DNA of 7,352 nucleotides from Oscillospiraceae bacterium (GCA_015065395.1 SVQJ01000085.1:1-7352); one strand, 5' to 3'. Positions 1 through 6,566 are shown, counted from the first letter of the stretch. The notes: generated by a model not told the origin, from the letters alone. Program-made: numbers and translations.

Positions 1-427
1 AAAAGTGGCAGGGATCCTGGCAAAATCGGTCTTTCGCGAAAACAGGCTTGAGGGAGTGATCCTTGGTATCGGAGTGAATATCCGAATGCCTGAGGGGGGA
101 TTTCCCGAAAATATAAGAGATAAGGCGGGAGCCCTTTTTGAAAAAGGGGAGGCAGGAATGGATAAAGTCCTTGCAAAAGCTTTTCTTGAGAGCTTTTTTC
201 ATATATACCAAGACCCTATCACCCATGAGTTGACCGAGGAATACAGAAAATACTGTTTCGTTCCGGGAAATACGATCACGGTGACCAAATGGAGCGACCC
301 GGAAAAGGTCCTGCCTGCCCGTGCTCTGGATATAAACGAAGAATTCCATCTTCTTGTGGAATATGAAAACGGGGAGAGGGAATATCTGCAAAGCGGAGAA
401 GTGAGCATAACGGCCAAAAGGCTCTAA
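1..427 (+). CDS. birA: Biotin--[acetyl-CoA-carboxylase] ligase, C-terminal part (5' end outside window)
   Basis: Biotin protein ligase makes biotinyl-5'-AMP from biotin and ATP and transfers biotin to the acceptor lysine of biotin-dependent carboxylases in the cytoplasm. The first complete codon is at base 2, and the reading frame opens with KVAGILAKSV, matching the family motif K(V/L)AGIL(V/A)E whose lysine contacts the adenylate in the catalytic domain. It is followed by GIGVNI, the equivalent of GAGINM in E. coli BirA. About the last 55 residues (from VPGNTITV through YLQSGEVSI) form the small SH3-like C-terminal domain, with the usual GEVS/GEIS close to the end. The GTG at base 5 lies inside the catalytic domain and is not a start; the true start is upstream. 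An N-terminal helix-turn-helix, which would make it also a repressor, cannot be assessed here. The gene ends in TAA just ahead of a strong terminator. Confidence 0.93.
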   Translation, partial: KVAGILAKSVFRENRLEGVILGIGVNIRMPEGGFPENIRDKAGALFEKGEAGMDKVLAKAFLESFFHIYQDPITHELTEEYRKYCFVPGNTITVTKWSDPEKVLPARALDINEEFHLLVEYENGEREYLQSGEVSITAKRL

Positions 428-481
428 AGAGAGAAAAGTGCACAAAATGACGAAGTTCATTTTTGTGCACTTTTCTTTTTT
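428..481. terminator. Bidirectional rho-independent terminator between convergent genes
   Basis: Left arm GAAAAGTGCACAAAATGA (433-450) pairs with the right arm at 457-475, with one extra T bulged and a short loop around 451-456. On the + strand the stem is followed by a T run (476-481), ending birA. On the - strand it is followed by TTTTCTCTCTTT, so it can also end the convergent regulator gene, whose stop codon is at 516-518. The 88-base gap between the two genes holds nothing else I can identify. Confidence 0.88.
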
Positions 482-515
482 AGGTTACGGCACCTTTTGC
501 CTTACAATATTTGTT

Positions 516-1607
516 TCAGCATATCTGTGCCTTTTCATTGTTCTCCTTCATCTCTGCCTTGATGGCCCTGTAAATCTCAAGAAGCTGCTTGCGTGATGAA
601 ACTCCAAGCTTTGAGTAAAGGTTCTTATTGTGAAATTTTAAGGTGTTTTCCTTTATGTTCAGCATGCTCATTATCTCCTTGGTCGGAGTGCCGGCTAAAT
701 AAGCATTGTATATAGAACGCTCGGTAGGCGTCAATTCCTCAAGTCCACTTGCAAAGCATTTCATTGCTTGCGGGGATATATTACCCACTTTTGCAGGCTC
801 TTCAGCAGCGGCTTTGGCCAGGAGAGCCTCTTCCTTTTGGCGTATAAGCTCTTTCAGCCGCCGATTTTCGTTCACAACGAAGTGAACTCCCAAGAGGAAG
901 AGCTCGCTGATTATGTATGAGACCGAAAGCATTTCAAAATCAATGCTTGTAAGCTGTTCAATAAACCAAACGCCGATGTTTACAAATACAGCGATAGCCA
1001 AAATCACAGCATGGGAGGAGGAATCTATGGTCTTCTTCACCGATGCACGGACGATGACCCAGACCATGGCGGCAAAGTAGCCGAGCAGATAGACCAAATA
1101 CAAGGGATGCAACGGACCGTAATCCTTAACGAGGGTAGAAACGCCGTTAACGACCGCAAAGGAGACATCCTTATAGTATATAGGGAGTATTCCCGGGCTT
1201 GCGGCAATAAGGAAAACTACAGCGGCGATACCGAACAGAACGCCGGGCAACCACCATTTGTGTCTGGTGTTTGTGACGTTCAGAATGATCATAAGCATGG
1301 AAAGAGGCAAAAAAACCGAGCCAAGATAAGAAACGCGGTTTGCGAGCAGGGCCATCCCCAGACCGGTAGAAACCGAAAGAAATGTATAGCCCACGTTCAC
1401 TACCAGCACCGATGAAAACAGCAAAACAAACCATGCCTTCCTTTTGCGCACAAAGCAGCAGCAGCCCACCAGCAGCAGAAAAGAAAGCACGGCAGATGCA
1501 CCGTAGATAATAGACAGGCTTGCCGCCTTTTTTTCTACGTTGCTGCATCCCGATAGTCCGGATGTCATGATCAGCAGGGTAATCACCCAAAGTAAACGTT
1601 TTTTCAT
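516..1607 (-). CDS. Membrane-integrated LuxR-family transcriptional regulator (7 TM sensor + HTH)
   Basis: This 363-aa protein joins a membrane sensor to a DNA-binding domain. Residues 1-20 are a hydrophobic signal with a lipobox-like LSGC (Cys21). Seven hydrophobic segments follow, at about 28-52, 58-80, 88-110, 117-137, 166-188, 199-217 and 225-246. Positive clusters RKRK (54-57), TRHK (114-117), RASVKK and NENRR after the last helix fit an outside N-terminus and a cytoplasmic C-terminus. Residues 247-270 are a charged, probably coiled-coil linker. Residues 292-349 are a GerE/LuxR helix-turn-helix, with LTPTERSIYNAYLAG, KEIMSML, NTLKFHNKNLYSKLGV and SSRKQLLE matching the family pattern. There is no receiver or kinase domain, so it is a one-component, membrane-tethered regulator. 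The sensor resembles the 7TM regions seen in histidine kinases; its ligand is unknown. The ATG at 1607 has AGGGAG (1615-1620) seven bases upstream. It is divergent from the zinc-ribbon/exoprotein operon and is its obvious candidate regulator (inference). Confidence 0.88.
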   Translation of the reverse strand: MKKRLLWVITLLIMTSGLSGCSNVEKKAASLSIIYGASAVLSFLLLVGCCCFVRKRKAWFVLLFSSVLVVNVGYTFLSVSTGLGMALLANRVSYLGSVFLPLSMLMIILNVTNTRHKWWLPGVLFGIAAVVFLIAASPGILPIYYKDVSFAVVNGVSTLVKDYGPLHPLYLVYLLGYFAAMVWVIVRASVKKTIDSSSHAVILAIAVFVNIGVWFIEQLTSIDFEMLSVSYIISELFLLGVHFVVNENRRLKELIRQKEEALLAKAAAEEPAKVGNISPQAMKCFASGLEELTPTERSIYNAYLAGTPTKEIMSMLNIKENTLKFHNKNLYSKLGVSSRKQLLEIYRAIKAEMKENNEKAQIC

Positions 1608-1614
1608 GAAATCA

Positions 1615-1620
1615 CTCCCT
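1615..1620 (-). promoter_or_regulatory. Ribosome binding site of the LuxR-type regulator, next to a small hairpin
   Basis: On the - strand AGGGAG lies seven bases before the ATG at 1607, which supports that start. Immediately upstream, GCCGCA (1623-1628) and TGCGGC (1635-1640) form a perfect 6-bp inverted repeat with a 6-base loop. It is close enough to the ribosome binding site to affect initiation; that effect is inference. Confidence 0.6.
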
Positions 1621-1643
1621 CAGCCGCACCGATTTGCGGCCAT

Positions 1644-1722
1644 CCCACACTTTTTCCCACACTTTTTCCCACACTTTTTCAAAAAAATTCAGAACCCACA
1701 CTTTTTTCTTGCAAAAGTGTGG
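1644..1722. repeat. 12-bp tandem repeats CCCACACTTTTT plus hairpin of the same motif
   Basis: Three perfect contiguous copies of CCCACACTTTTT occupy 1644-1655, 1656-1667 and 1668-1679. A fourth direct copy starts at 1695, and an inverted copy AAAAGTGTGG is at 1713-1722. Copies four and five form a perfect 10-bp inverted repeat (1696-1705 with 1713-1722) around the 7-base loop TTCTTGC. The array lies 37-115 bases upstream of the start of the LuxR-type gene, in its promoter or 5' leader. On the - strand the hairpin is followed after several bases by a T run, so a terminator or attenuator role is possible but imperfect. More likely it is a set of operator sites, perhaps autoregulatory, or a slippage-prone repeat that changes copy number. 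Function is inference; the repeats themselves are plain in the sequence. Confidence 0.8.
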
Positions 1723-1880
1723 CGACAAATATCCGGGAAACTATTAAACTTATATATGCAAGGTTATGAAAGAAGGGGATAGATCTTGCCTTTGTTACGG
1801 TTTGATAAAGGGGCAATCTCTTTCGCGAAGGCACGGCCTTTGTATAAAGAGCTCTCATTACGTGCCGAATAGCGCAGAGC
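1723..1880. other. Intergenic stretch without recognisable gene
   Basis: This is the middle of the 406-base divergent region. Short open frames here have no plausible start site and no recognisable composition or motif. An AT-rich segment around 1741-1760 contains TATATA and, on the - strand, TTTAAT, and could hold the promoter of the LuxR-type gene, but no convincing -35 element accompanies it. A 6-bp inverted repeat GGCACG (1830-1835) / CGTGCC (1861-1866) has a 25-base loop and is probably chance. Confidence 0.5.
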
Positions 1881-1892
1881 ACAACCCCTGTT

Positions 1893-1914
1893 TATAATGT
1901 TGTTATTGTAACAT
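1893..1914 (+). promoter_or_regulatory. Candidate -10 box with overlapping dyad (operator) for the zinc-ribbon operon
   Basis: TATAAT at 1893-1898 matches the sigma-A -10 consensus exactly, about 115 bases before the first gene of the operon. The hexamer 17 bases upstream (TAGCGC) is not a good -35, so activator dependence is possible. Directly downstream, TGTTA TTG TAACA (1901-1913) is a perfect dyad that would cover the transcription start. This placement suits an operator of a dimeric regulator. It is a by-eye assignment. Confidence 0.4.
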
Positions 1915-1946
1915 GAAATTTTGATTCAGTCAAGTCGCTTTGGCTT

Positions 1947-1988
1947 TTTGCCGTGGAAAAGTCGGCAAATGATTTGAAAGCGATCATT
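1947..1988 (+). promoter_or_regulatory. Two overlapping inverted repeats in the operon leader
   Basis: TTTGCCG (1947-1953) pairs with CGGCAAA (1963-1969) over a 9-base loop. AATGAT (1968-1973) pairs with ATCATT (1983-1988), also over a 9-base loop. The two stems share bases 1968-1969, and the second ends about ten bases before the AAAGGAG of the first operon gene. They could be alternative leader structures, but neither is followed by a T run and neither matches a riboswitch class I know. Confidence 0.3.
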
Positions 1989-2013
1989 GATTGTTCTGAA
2001 AGGAGAGAAAGCA

Positions 2014-2406
2014 ATGCCCGAAAAGAGTGTGGCGGATCACAAGGCGGTGGCAGACAGCGGAGGCTACAGATTTCTCTTTTATTGCGATATATCGGGTGCT
2101 CACGTTTGCACAACGGAGGAGATCTATCGCGGGGAAACTCAAGAAGCTGCTTTGCTTTCGGCGTGGCAGAATGAGGGAAAGGAGTACTTTAACAAATGCC
2201 ATAAATGCGGCAGATGGGTCTTGGATGCGGCATTTAATGCCGAGGTTCTGGAATGTGTGTTATGTGCTCCCTACGAGTGCGAGCCGAAGTTTTGCAAATT
2301 TTGCGGTCAAAAGATAAGCACGCCGATAAGAACCTGCCCTTCCTGCGGAAAAAAACTGATTTATGAAGGAGGCTTAGGCGGTGATGACGCAAAAGATCAG
2401 ATTTAA
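2014..2406 (+). CDS. Small cytoplasmic protein with two zinc-binding Cys4 modules (130 aa)
   Basis: The start is ATG 2014, preceded by GAAAGGAG (1998-2005) at eight bases; an in-frame upstream ATG at 1987 has no such site. There is no signal peptide or membrane segment, so it should be cytoplasmic. Residues 1-60 form an unrecognised region (with YRFLFYCDISGAH and ALLSAWQNEGKEYF). Then come a Cys4 site CHKC-x15-CVLC (62, 65, 81, 84) and a zinc ribbon CKFC-x10-CPSC (94, 97, 108, 111) with the usual Gly after the Cys pairs. Such modules bind structural zinc and mediate protein or nucleic-acid contacts; nothing here gives an enzymatic role. It is the first gene of the apparent operon and overlaps the next by 26 bp, suggesting translational coupling. 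No gene name is assigned. Confidence 0.85.
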   Translation: MPEKSVADHKAVADSGGYRFLFYCDISGAHVCTTEEIYRGETQEAALLSAWQNEGKEYFNKCHKCGRWVLDAAFNAEVLECVLCAPYECEPKFCKFCGQKISTPIRTCPSCGKKLIYEGGLGGDDAKDQI

Positions 2407-2698
2407 GAATTTGGAGCGTTTCGGCTTCGGCCCAAACGTGATGAAAAAGCTCAGGGTGTGCCCACGTTGCGGTCAATCGGTAAAAACGAGGGCGGATACC
2501 TGTCCCGAATGCGGAGAGAGACTATCAAGCGAAACGCTTTTCGACCGTTACAAGCGGCAGCACAAATGTTGCCCCGATTGCGATACCGTATTGGCGGCTG
2601 ATTCTCAGTACTGTCCCAACTGCGGACGGCAGATTCTGAAAGTGGCGACAAGATACCGGGATATTACTGCTAAAGGAGAAATTAAAAATGAGGCTTAA
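2381..2698 (+). CDS. Double zinc-ribbon protein (105 aa)
   Basis: The protein has two zinc ribbons of identical spacing: CPRC-x10-CPEC (Cys 27, 30, 41, 44) and CPDC-x10-CPNC (Cys 64, 67, 78, 81), the double-zinc-ribbon architecture. The linker SSETLFDRYKRQHK is charged and the tail is basic. No signal or transmembrane segment is present, so a cytoplasmic adaptor or nucleic-acid-binding role is likely; the exact function is unknown. The spacing equals that of the second module of the preceding protein, so the two may share ancestry. GTG 2381 lies eight bases after GAAGGAGG (2365-2372) and is preferred; ATG 2384 is an alternative. The start lies inside the preceding gene (26-bp overlap), and the stop overlaps the start of the giant gene by 11 bp (2688-2698), so all three are probably translated in concert. 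Confidence 0.85.
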   Translation: MMTQKIRFKNLERFGFGPNVMKKLRVCPRCGQSVKTRADTCPECGERLSSETLFDRYKRQHKCCPDCDTVLAADSQYCPNCGRQILKVATRYRDITAKGEIKNEA

Positions 2699-5600
2699 CC
2701 ATTCAAAAAAAATAATAAGCGGGCTGTTGGTGCTTGTGATGGTGATCGGTATGATCCCTCCGTCTGTACTGACGGTCCATGCGGCGCACAGATGTCCCGA
2801 ATGTGAGGATTGGATCGACGGATCTCCCTATTGCAGCGAGTGCTACGTGTGTGACGCGTGCCATAAGCTGTGCATTGAGTGCGGTGTTTGCGAGGACTGC
2901 TCGGGAAATGAGATCTGCGACGGATGCTCCGATTTTGAGGTGGGAGACTCCATCTGCACTGAATGTGCCATAGCCAGAGGCTCTCACTGCCCCCAATGCG
3001 ACGAGTGTTATATTGAAGCACTGTCCTGGTGTGAGGAGTGCGGTGCCTGCGAGACTTGCACCGACATCTGTGACGGTTGTTCCGTGAATCTCGGTAAAGG
3101 TCTTCTTTGTATAGACTGTGCAATGGACGGCGAGGGTCACTGCCCTGATTGCGGAGAATGCTATTTTGAAGTGCAGGGATGGTGCGAGGAATGCCTTGCC
3201 TGCGTTGAATGTATCCCTACCTGCGAGTATTGCTCCGTAGAGGAGGGCATGATAATTTGCGAGGAATGTGCTCGTGATGAGGGGCTCCACTGCCCCGACT
3301 GCTCAGAGTGCTATGGAGAAGCGGACGGCGATCTCTGCGAGGAATGCGGTATCTGCGGAAACTGCGCCGAGATCTGCTCCACCCACATGCTTTGCATCGA
3401 ATGCGCGATCTCCGAGGGTTATCATTGTCAAAACTGCGAGACCTGCGGCGAAGAGGAGATCATCTGTGAGGATTGCGGCGAGAGATGCTCTTCCTGTGCG
3501 GACGAATTCTGCTATGACTGCAATCTGTGCAGCGAATGCGTTCAGCTCTGCCCCGGATGCGGTGCCTGCTCAAGCTGTGCAGAGATCTGCGAAAACTGCT
3601 CAGAATACTGCTCCGAGTGCGAGGGCATCTGCGATGACTGCGGACTGTGCCTTGTATGCTGCGAGGACTTTGCAAACTTTGAGGGTTGCGATTGCTCCGA
3701 ATGGGTCTGCATAGAAAACGACGGCTGGGAAGAGCATTTCAGCGACGAGCATACGGTCCACGATGGTGCACACGATGCGCGACCCATCGTTCCCTGGTCA
3801 TGGGACACGACCTACCATTGGCACAAATGCGCTTATTGTGATGACAGCGAGCATTATACGAGCTACGGTAAGCATACCTTCAATTCAAGCGGTCAGTGCA
3901 CCTCCTGCGGCCTTCTCAAGGATTCAAAGATCCTTATAACAGAGCAGCCGAAGGATGCATACAACGTATTTGTACAAAGCCCCTATGAAACGCACGACGA
4001 GAGAAATATTGCTCATTTTTCCGTAAAGGCTGAGGGAATAAGTGAGCTTACATACACTTGGTATATCGGATATGAAGCAAACGGCCAGTTAAAATATATG
4101 CTCCTGACGGGAACCGAGCCCTCTGACGGTGAGGACTTTGACGGTCCCGAGATCTCCGTCATCACCTTCACAGACGGCTGCTACAGCCCTGTTTACGTTT
4201 GCTGTGTTATCTCCGATGAGGATGGCAATGAGGTTAAGACTGTTGATGCAATGATCCATACGAGACACGATTATCAGTATTACAGAAACTGGAGAGATCA
4301 AGAGTGGGCTTACGAAACGGCTGAAAGAAACGTATACGGACATATTCTTCAGTGCGTGGGAGAGGGCTGTGATATGAGAACGGGACTGCGCCCTCATGAG
4401 GATGAGGATCTTGACGGTTATTGCGACGTATGCGATTTTAAGATGCCTTCCATTATAATCACAAAGCAGCCCAAAAACGTGAGAGACGTTCTGGTCACAA
4501 GCCCCGATGAGGACTATGATGAGAGAAATATCGCTCATTTCCACGTAGAAGCTGTCGGTGACAGCTCTCTTACCTATACCTGGTACGAAAAGGTCAGTAT
4601 CGGCGGCAGATGGATAAACAAGCCTCTGACCGATCCCCTTGACGGAGAGTGCTTTGAGGGACCCGATCTTTACGTGCTTGCGCCTACGACTGCCTGCACC
4701 CAGAAATTTACGTATTTCTGTATCATCACCGATGAAGACGACAACGAGATGAGAACCTGGGACGTTACTCTGTCGGCAAAGCACAATTATCAGTATTTCA
4801 AATATTACAAATCTCTTGAATATCCCCTTGAAAAGGCAAAAGCACAGCATAACGGACATATTCTTCAGTGCGTAGGAGATGACTGCGCAAAGCGCTCTCC
4901 CCTTCGTGAGCACGAGGATGCAGACAATAATTTTTGCTGTGATATCTGCGATCGTAAGATCATCATTGACCGTGTTGATCTGACGGCAAAAGCTCCCAGA
5001 GAGGGCGAGCATCCCAGCTATTCTGTAGGAAGCCAAAGCCCTGCGTACGGCATAACGGGCAGAGCAAACAATGGCATCTACTGGTACGTTTCCGACAACG
5101 GAGCGGACGGTTGGAAGCTTATAGATAATACCCATACCTTCACCGCAGGCAAGTACTATAAGATCAGCGTTGAGGTTGGAACGGCAAGCGGCTTCAGATT
5201 CCTGAGATTTGATGCCAATGATCCCAACGTATGGGTGGAATTCAATAATTCGGGAAGAAGAGGTCTTTGCTTTAAGACCTATAACAAGGATACTGCTCAT
5301 TACATAACCGCTGAATATAATTTCGGTCTGTGTGAGGAGCGTATCATCAAAAACGTTGGTGTAACAGACCTTGAAGCACCTTTCCCCGGAAAGACTCCCG
5401 ACTATACTGCGAATGTTACAGGCTACGGCTACTGTCTTGAGCCGGGTGAGAGATATGACTATTGGAGCGGTAAGCTTAAACAATCAAACGGTATCGTCTG
5501 GTATGATGAAAACTGGAATACCATCTATTCAGATCACGTCTTTGAGGCAGGAAAGGACTATAATGTCCGTATCTATCTTGACGTTACCGATACAAGCTAT

Positions 5601-6566
5601 TATGAATTTGCCTTTGATGAGGACAGCGGTGATTCCCTGGTTGCGGGTACCGTTAACGGAAATTATGCAGATGTGATCGCAGAGTCGAGCAATTCCAAAT
5701 GGAACAATTATATTTCCTATACCTTCCGGTGGTCTCCCATCACTGTAACGAAGATAGATATTGAAGATCTTGAAGAGCCCGAAGCAGGTCAGCATCCCGA
5801 TACTACCGTGTATCTCGGTAAGGGTAACGATCAGCTTTATACGGCTACAGTCACCTGGTACGAGTACTACGGAAACGGAGAGTATGGTGCACCCGTTATG
5901 GAGGACGAGATCTTTGCGGATAATATGACCTATCGCGCCGAAATAACGATCAGACCCCAAAAGAATGGGCAGAATGCGGAGATATGCAGCTTTGCGGTAA
6001 ATCCTTCGGCTGTATCTCTCAACGGAGAAGCTCCCACTGAGGTATTGGCAGGCTCAAGGTTCGTGTATATTTATAATGACTATACGGTAAAAACAAAGAA
6101 GTTATACTCTGTAAGCGGTCAGGTTACAAGCTTCGATGATAATACGGAGGATATCACCTTGCAGTTGATCTCTCAGGGAACAACAGAGCCTGCATACGAA
6201 ACCATCGTGAAGGGCAACAACGCTTCTTATCACTTCGGAGGGGTTGCTGAGGGGATCTATACGCTGAAGGTGACTAAATCAGGCCACTTTACGTACAGCG
6301 CCGTTATCAACGTGAGCGGTTCCAACGCAATACATAACGTGACGATGAAAAAGCATCCCGATAACGTGGTCATCGGAGATACCAATTCCGACGGAGACGT
6401 ATCAGCAAGGGATTCCAATGTTTTAGTGAGAATAATATCCGGAGCTATCGAATGCAAAGAAGGGTCCCGTGAGTTTGCAGCATCCGATATCGACGGGGAT
6501 ATGAAGATCACGGCAAAGGATTCAAATCTTCTTAAACGCTTGATCTCCGGTGCGCTTGAGATCTGA
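2688..6566 (+). CDS. Giant secreted cysteine-rich multidomain protein with C-terminal dockerin (1292 aa)
   Basis: ATG 2688 follows AAAGGAG (2672-2678) at nine bases. Residues 1-32 are a signal peptide: NHSKK, a hydrophobic core LLVLVMVIGMIP, and a cleavage site after VHA. Residues 36-341 contain 73 cysteines, mostly CxxC pairs, with many Glu/Asp and roughly 50-residue repeats. Residues 374-408 are an HWHKCxxC...HTF...CxxCG knuckle. Residues 414-587 and 588-758 are two close copies of an Ig-like module ending in GHILQCVG..C...HED...CDxCD. Residues 760-1135 hold three beta modules, each beginning with P..G..PD/PS. Residues 1139-1222 resemble a carboxypeptidase-regulatory-like beta domain. Residues 1228-1290 form a type I dockerin. 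There is no LPXTG motif or SLH domain, so attachment should be through dockerin-cohesin pairing. No catalytic domain is recognised. The cysteine-rich head may bind metal ions or be disulfide-linked; this is inference. It is co-oriented and overlapping with the zinc-ribbon genes. Confidence 0.92.
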   Translation: MRLNHSKKIISGLLVLVMVIGMIPPSVLTVHAAHRCPECEDWIDGSPYCSECYVCDACHKLCIECGVCEDCSGNEICDGCSDFEVGDSICTECAIARGSHCPQCDECYIEALSWCEECGACETCTDICDGCSVNLGKGLLCIDCAMDGEGHCPDCGECYFEVQGWCEECLACVECIPTCEYCSVEEGMIICEECARDEGLHCPDCSECYGEADGDLCEECGICGNCAEICSTHMLCIECAISEGYHCQNCETCGEEEIICEDCGERCSSCADEFCYDCNLCSECVQLCPGCGACSSCAEICENCSEYCSECEGICDDCGLCLVCCEDFANFEGCDCSEWVCIENDGWEEHFSDEHTVHDGAHDARPIVPWSWDTTYHWHKCAYCDDSEHYTSYGKHTFNSSGQCTSCGLLKDSKILITEQPKDAYNVFVQSPYETHDERNIAHFSVKAEGISELTYTWYIGYEANGQLKYMLLTGTEPSDGEDFDGPEISVITFTDGCYSPVYVCCVISDEDGNEVKTVDAMIHTRHDYQYYRNWRDQEWAYETAERNVYGHILQCVGEGCDMRTGLRPHEDEDLDGYCDVCDFKMPSIIITKQPKNVRDVLVTSPDEDYDERNIAHFHVEAVGDSSLTYTWYEKVSIGGRWINKPLTDPLDGECFEGPDLYVLAPTTACTQKFTYFCIITDEDDNEMRTWDVTLSAKHNYQYFKYYKSLEYPLEKAKAQHNGHILQCVGDDCAKRSPLREHEDADNNFCCDICDRKIIIDRVDLTAKAPREGEHPSYSVGSQSPAYGITGRANNGIYWYVSDNGADGWKLIDNTHTFTAGKYYKISVEVGTASGFRFLRFDANDPNVWVEFNNSGRRGLCFKTYNKDTAHYITAEYNFGLCEERIIKNVGVTDLEAPFPGKTPDYTANVTGYGYCLEPGERYDYWSGKLKQSNGIVWYDENWNTIYSDHVFEAGKDYNVRIYLDVTDTSYYEFAFDEDSGDSLVAGTVNGNYADVIAESSNSKWNNYISYTFRWSPITVTKIDIEDLEEPEAGQHPDTTVYLGKGNDQLYTATVTWYEYYGNGEYGAPVMEDEIFADNMTYRAEITIRPQKNGQNAEICSFAVNPSAVSLNGEAPTEVLAGSRFVYIYNDYTVKTKKLYSVSGQVTSFDDNTEDITLQLISQGTTEPAYETIVKGNNASYHFGGVAEGIYTLKVTKSGHFTYSAVINVSGSNAIHNVTMKKHPDNVVIGDTNSDGDVSARDSNVLVRIISGAIECKEGSREFAASDIDGDMKITAKDSNLLKRLISGALEI
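2985..3422 (+). repeat. Cysteine-rich tandem protein repeats (about 50 residues each)
   Basis: Within the giant protein, three consecutive units start with HCPxCxECY: residues 100-150, 151-200 and 201-245, with a further partial unit from His246 and a looser copy at 34-99. Each unit follows the pattern HCPxCxECY...CEECxxCxxC...C...(L/I)(L/I)C(I/E)xCA..EG. The full Cys-rich segment spans 2793-3710. The CxxC density recalls metal-binding knuckles, but no named zinc-finger family fits the order of all the pairs. Confidence 0.85.
3927..4961 (+). repeat. Two-copy 170-residue Ig-like/Cys-knuckle module
   Basis: Residues 414-587 and 588-758 of the giant protein are duplicates. Shared anchors are I(I/L)IT.QPK, SP.E..DERNIAHF.V.A, LTYTWY, the cysteines near C(C/I)(V/I)I(S/T)DED, DYQYY/NYQYF, GHILQCVG and the CD(V/I)CD end. 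DNA identity is also high: 4336-4357 and 4852-4873 are identical over 22 bases. The first part looks like a bacterial Ig-like fold with the TYTWY strand, and the last about 35 residues form a Cys/His knuckle. The DNA identity points to a fairly recent internal duplication. Confidence 0.85.
4965..6092 (+). repeat. Three-copy beta-rich module
   Basis: Residues 760-886, 887-1019 and 1020-1135 align loosely. Each opens with VDLTAKAPREGEHPS, VGVTDLEAPFPGKTPD or IDIEDLEEPEAGQHPD. Each continues with a WY strand (GIYWYVSDN, GIVWYDENW, TVTWYEYYG) and then an F.AG..Y...I strand. They are probably beta-sandwich stalk or ligand-binding domains common in large clostridial exoproteins. The copies are much more diverged than the preceding pair. 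Confidence 0.7.
6369..6557 (+). other. Type I dockerin domain (C-terminus of the giant protein)
   Basis: Residues 1228-1290 contain two calcium-binding F-hand repeats: GDTNSDGDVSARDSNVLVRI with a trailing ISG, and SDIDGDMKITAKDSNLLKRL with a trailing ISG. Aspartate/asparagine at loop positions 1, 3, 5 and 12 and the conserved helix with ISG are as in dockerins. The residues before the final Asp that often set cohesin specificity are S-A-R and T-A-K. Dockerins bind cohesins on scaffoldins or surface proteins in the presence of calcium. No cohesin is in the window, so the partner is unknown. Confidence 0.85.

Noticed and set aside
5..7. GTG as the start of the birA gene
   Set aside because: The frame is open upstream and the conserved KVAGIL motif straddles it, so it is an internal codon of a gene cut by the window edge.
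1171..1590. 139-residue - strand frame and 1011-1415 + strand frame over the regulator gene
   Set aside because: Both overlap a well-supported 7TM/LuxR gene in other frames and show no domain or start signal.
1644..1707. Possible CRISPR array
   Set aside because: Units are 12 bp and contiguous, with no spacers of 30-40 bases and no cas genes nearby.
1696..1722. Rho-independent terminator
   Set aside because: The stem is good, but on the + strand no T run follows, and on the - strand the T run begins about nine bases after the stem. An operator or attenuator is at least as likely.
1540..1782. + strand frame with repeated PHFF
   Set aside because: The repeated residues only translate the 12-bp DNA repeats. 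There is no ribosome site and the frame starts inside the regulator gene.
2793..3710. Metallothionein
   Set aside because: Bacterial metallothioneins are small and cytoplasmic. This is a 300-residue repeat segment of a secreted protein with regular CxxC pairs, so only a general metal-binding possibility is kept.
4089..5483. 464-residue open frame on the - strand inside the giant gene
   Set aside because: It is antisense to a clearly coding, repeat-structured gene, has no ribosome binding site, and its residues mirror the codon bias of the + strand frame. It is a shadow frame.
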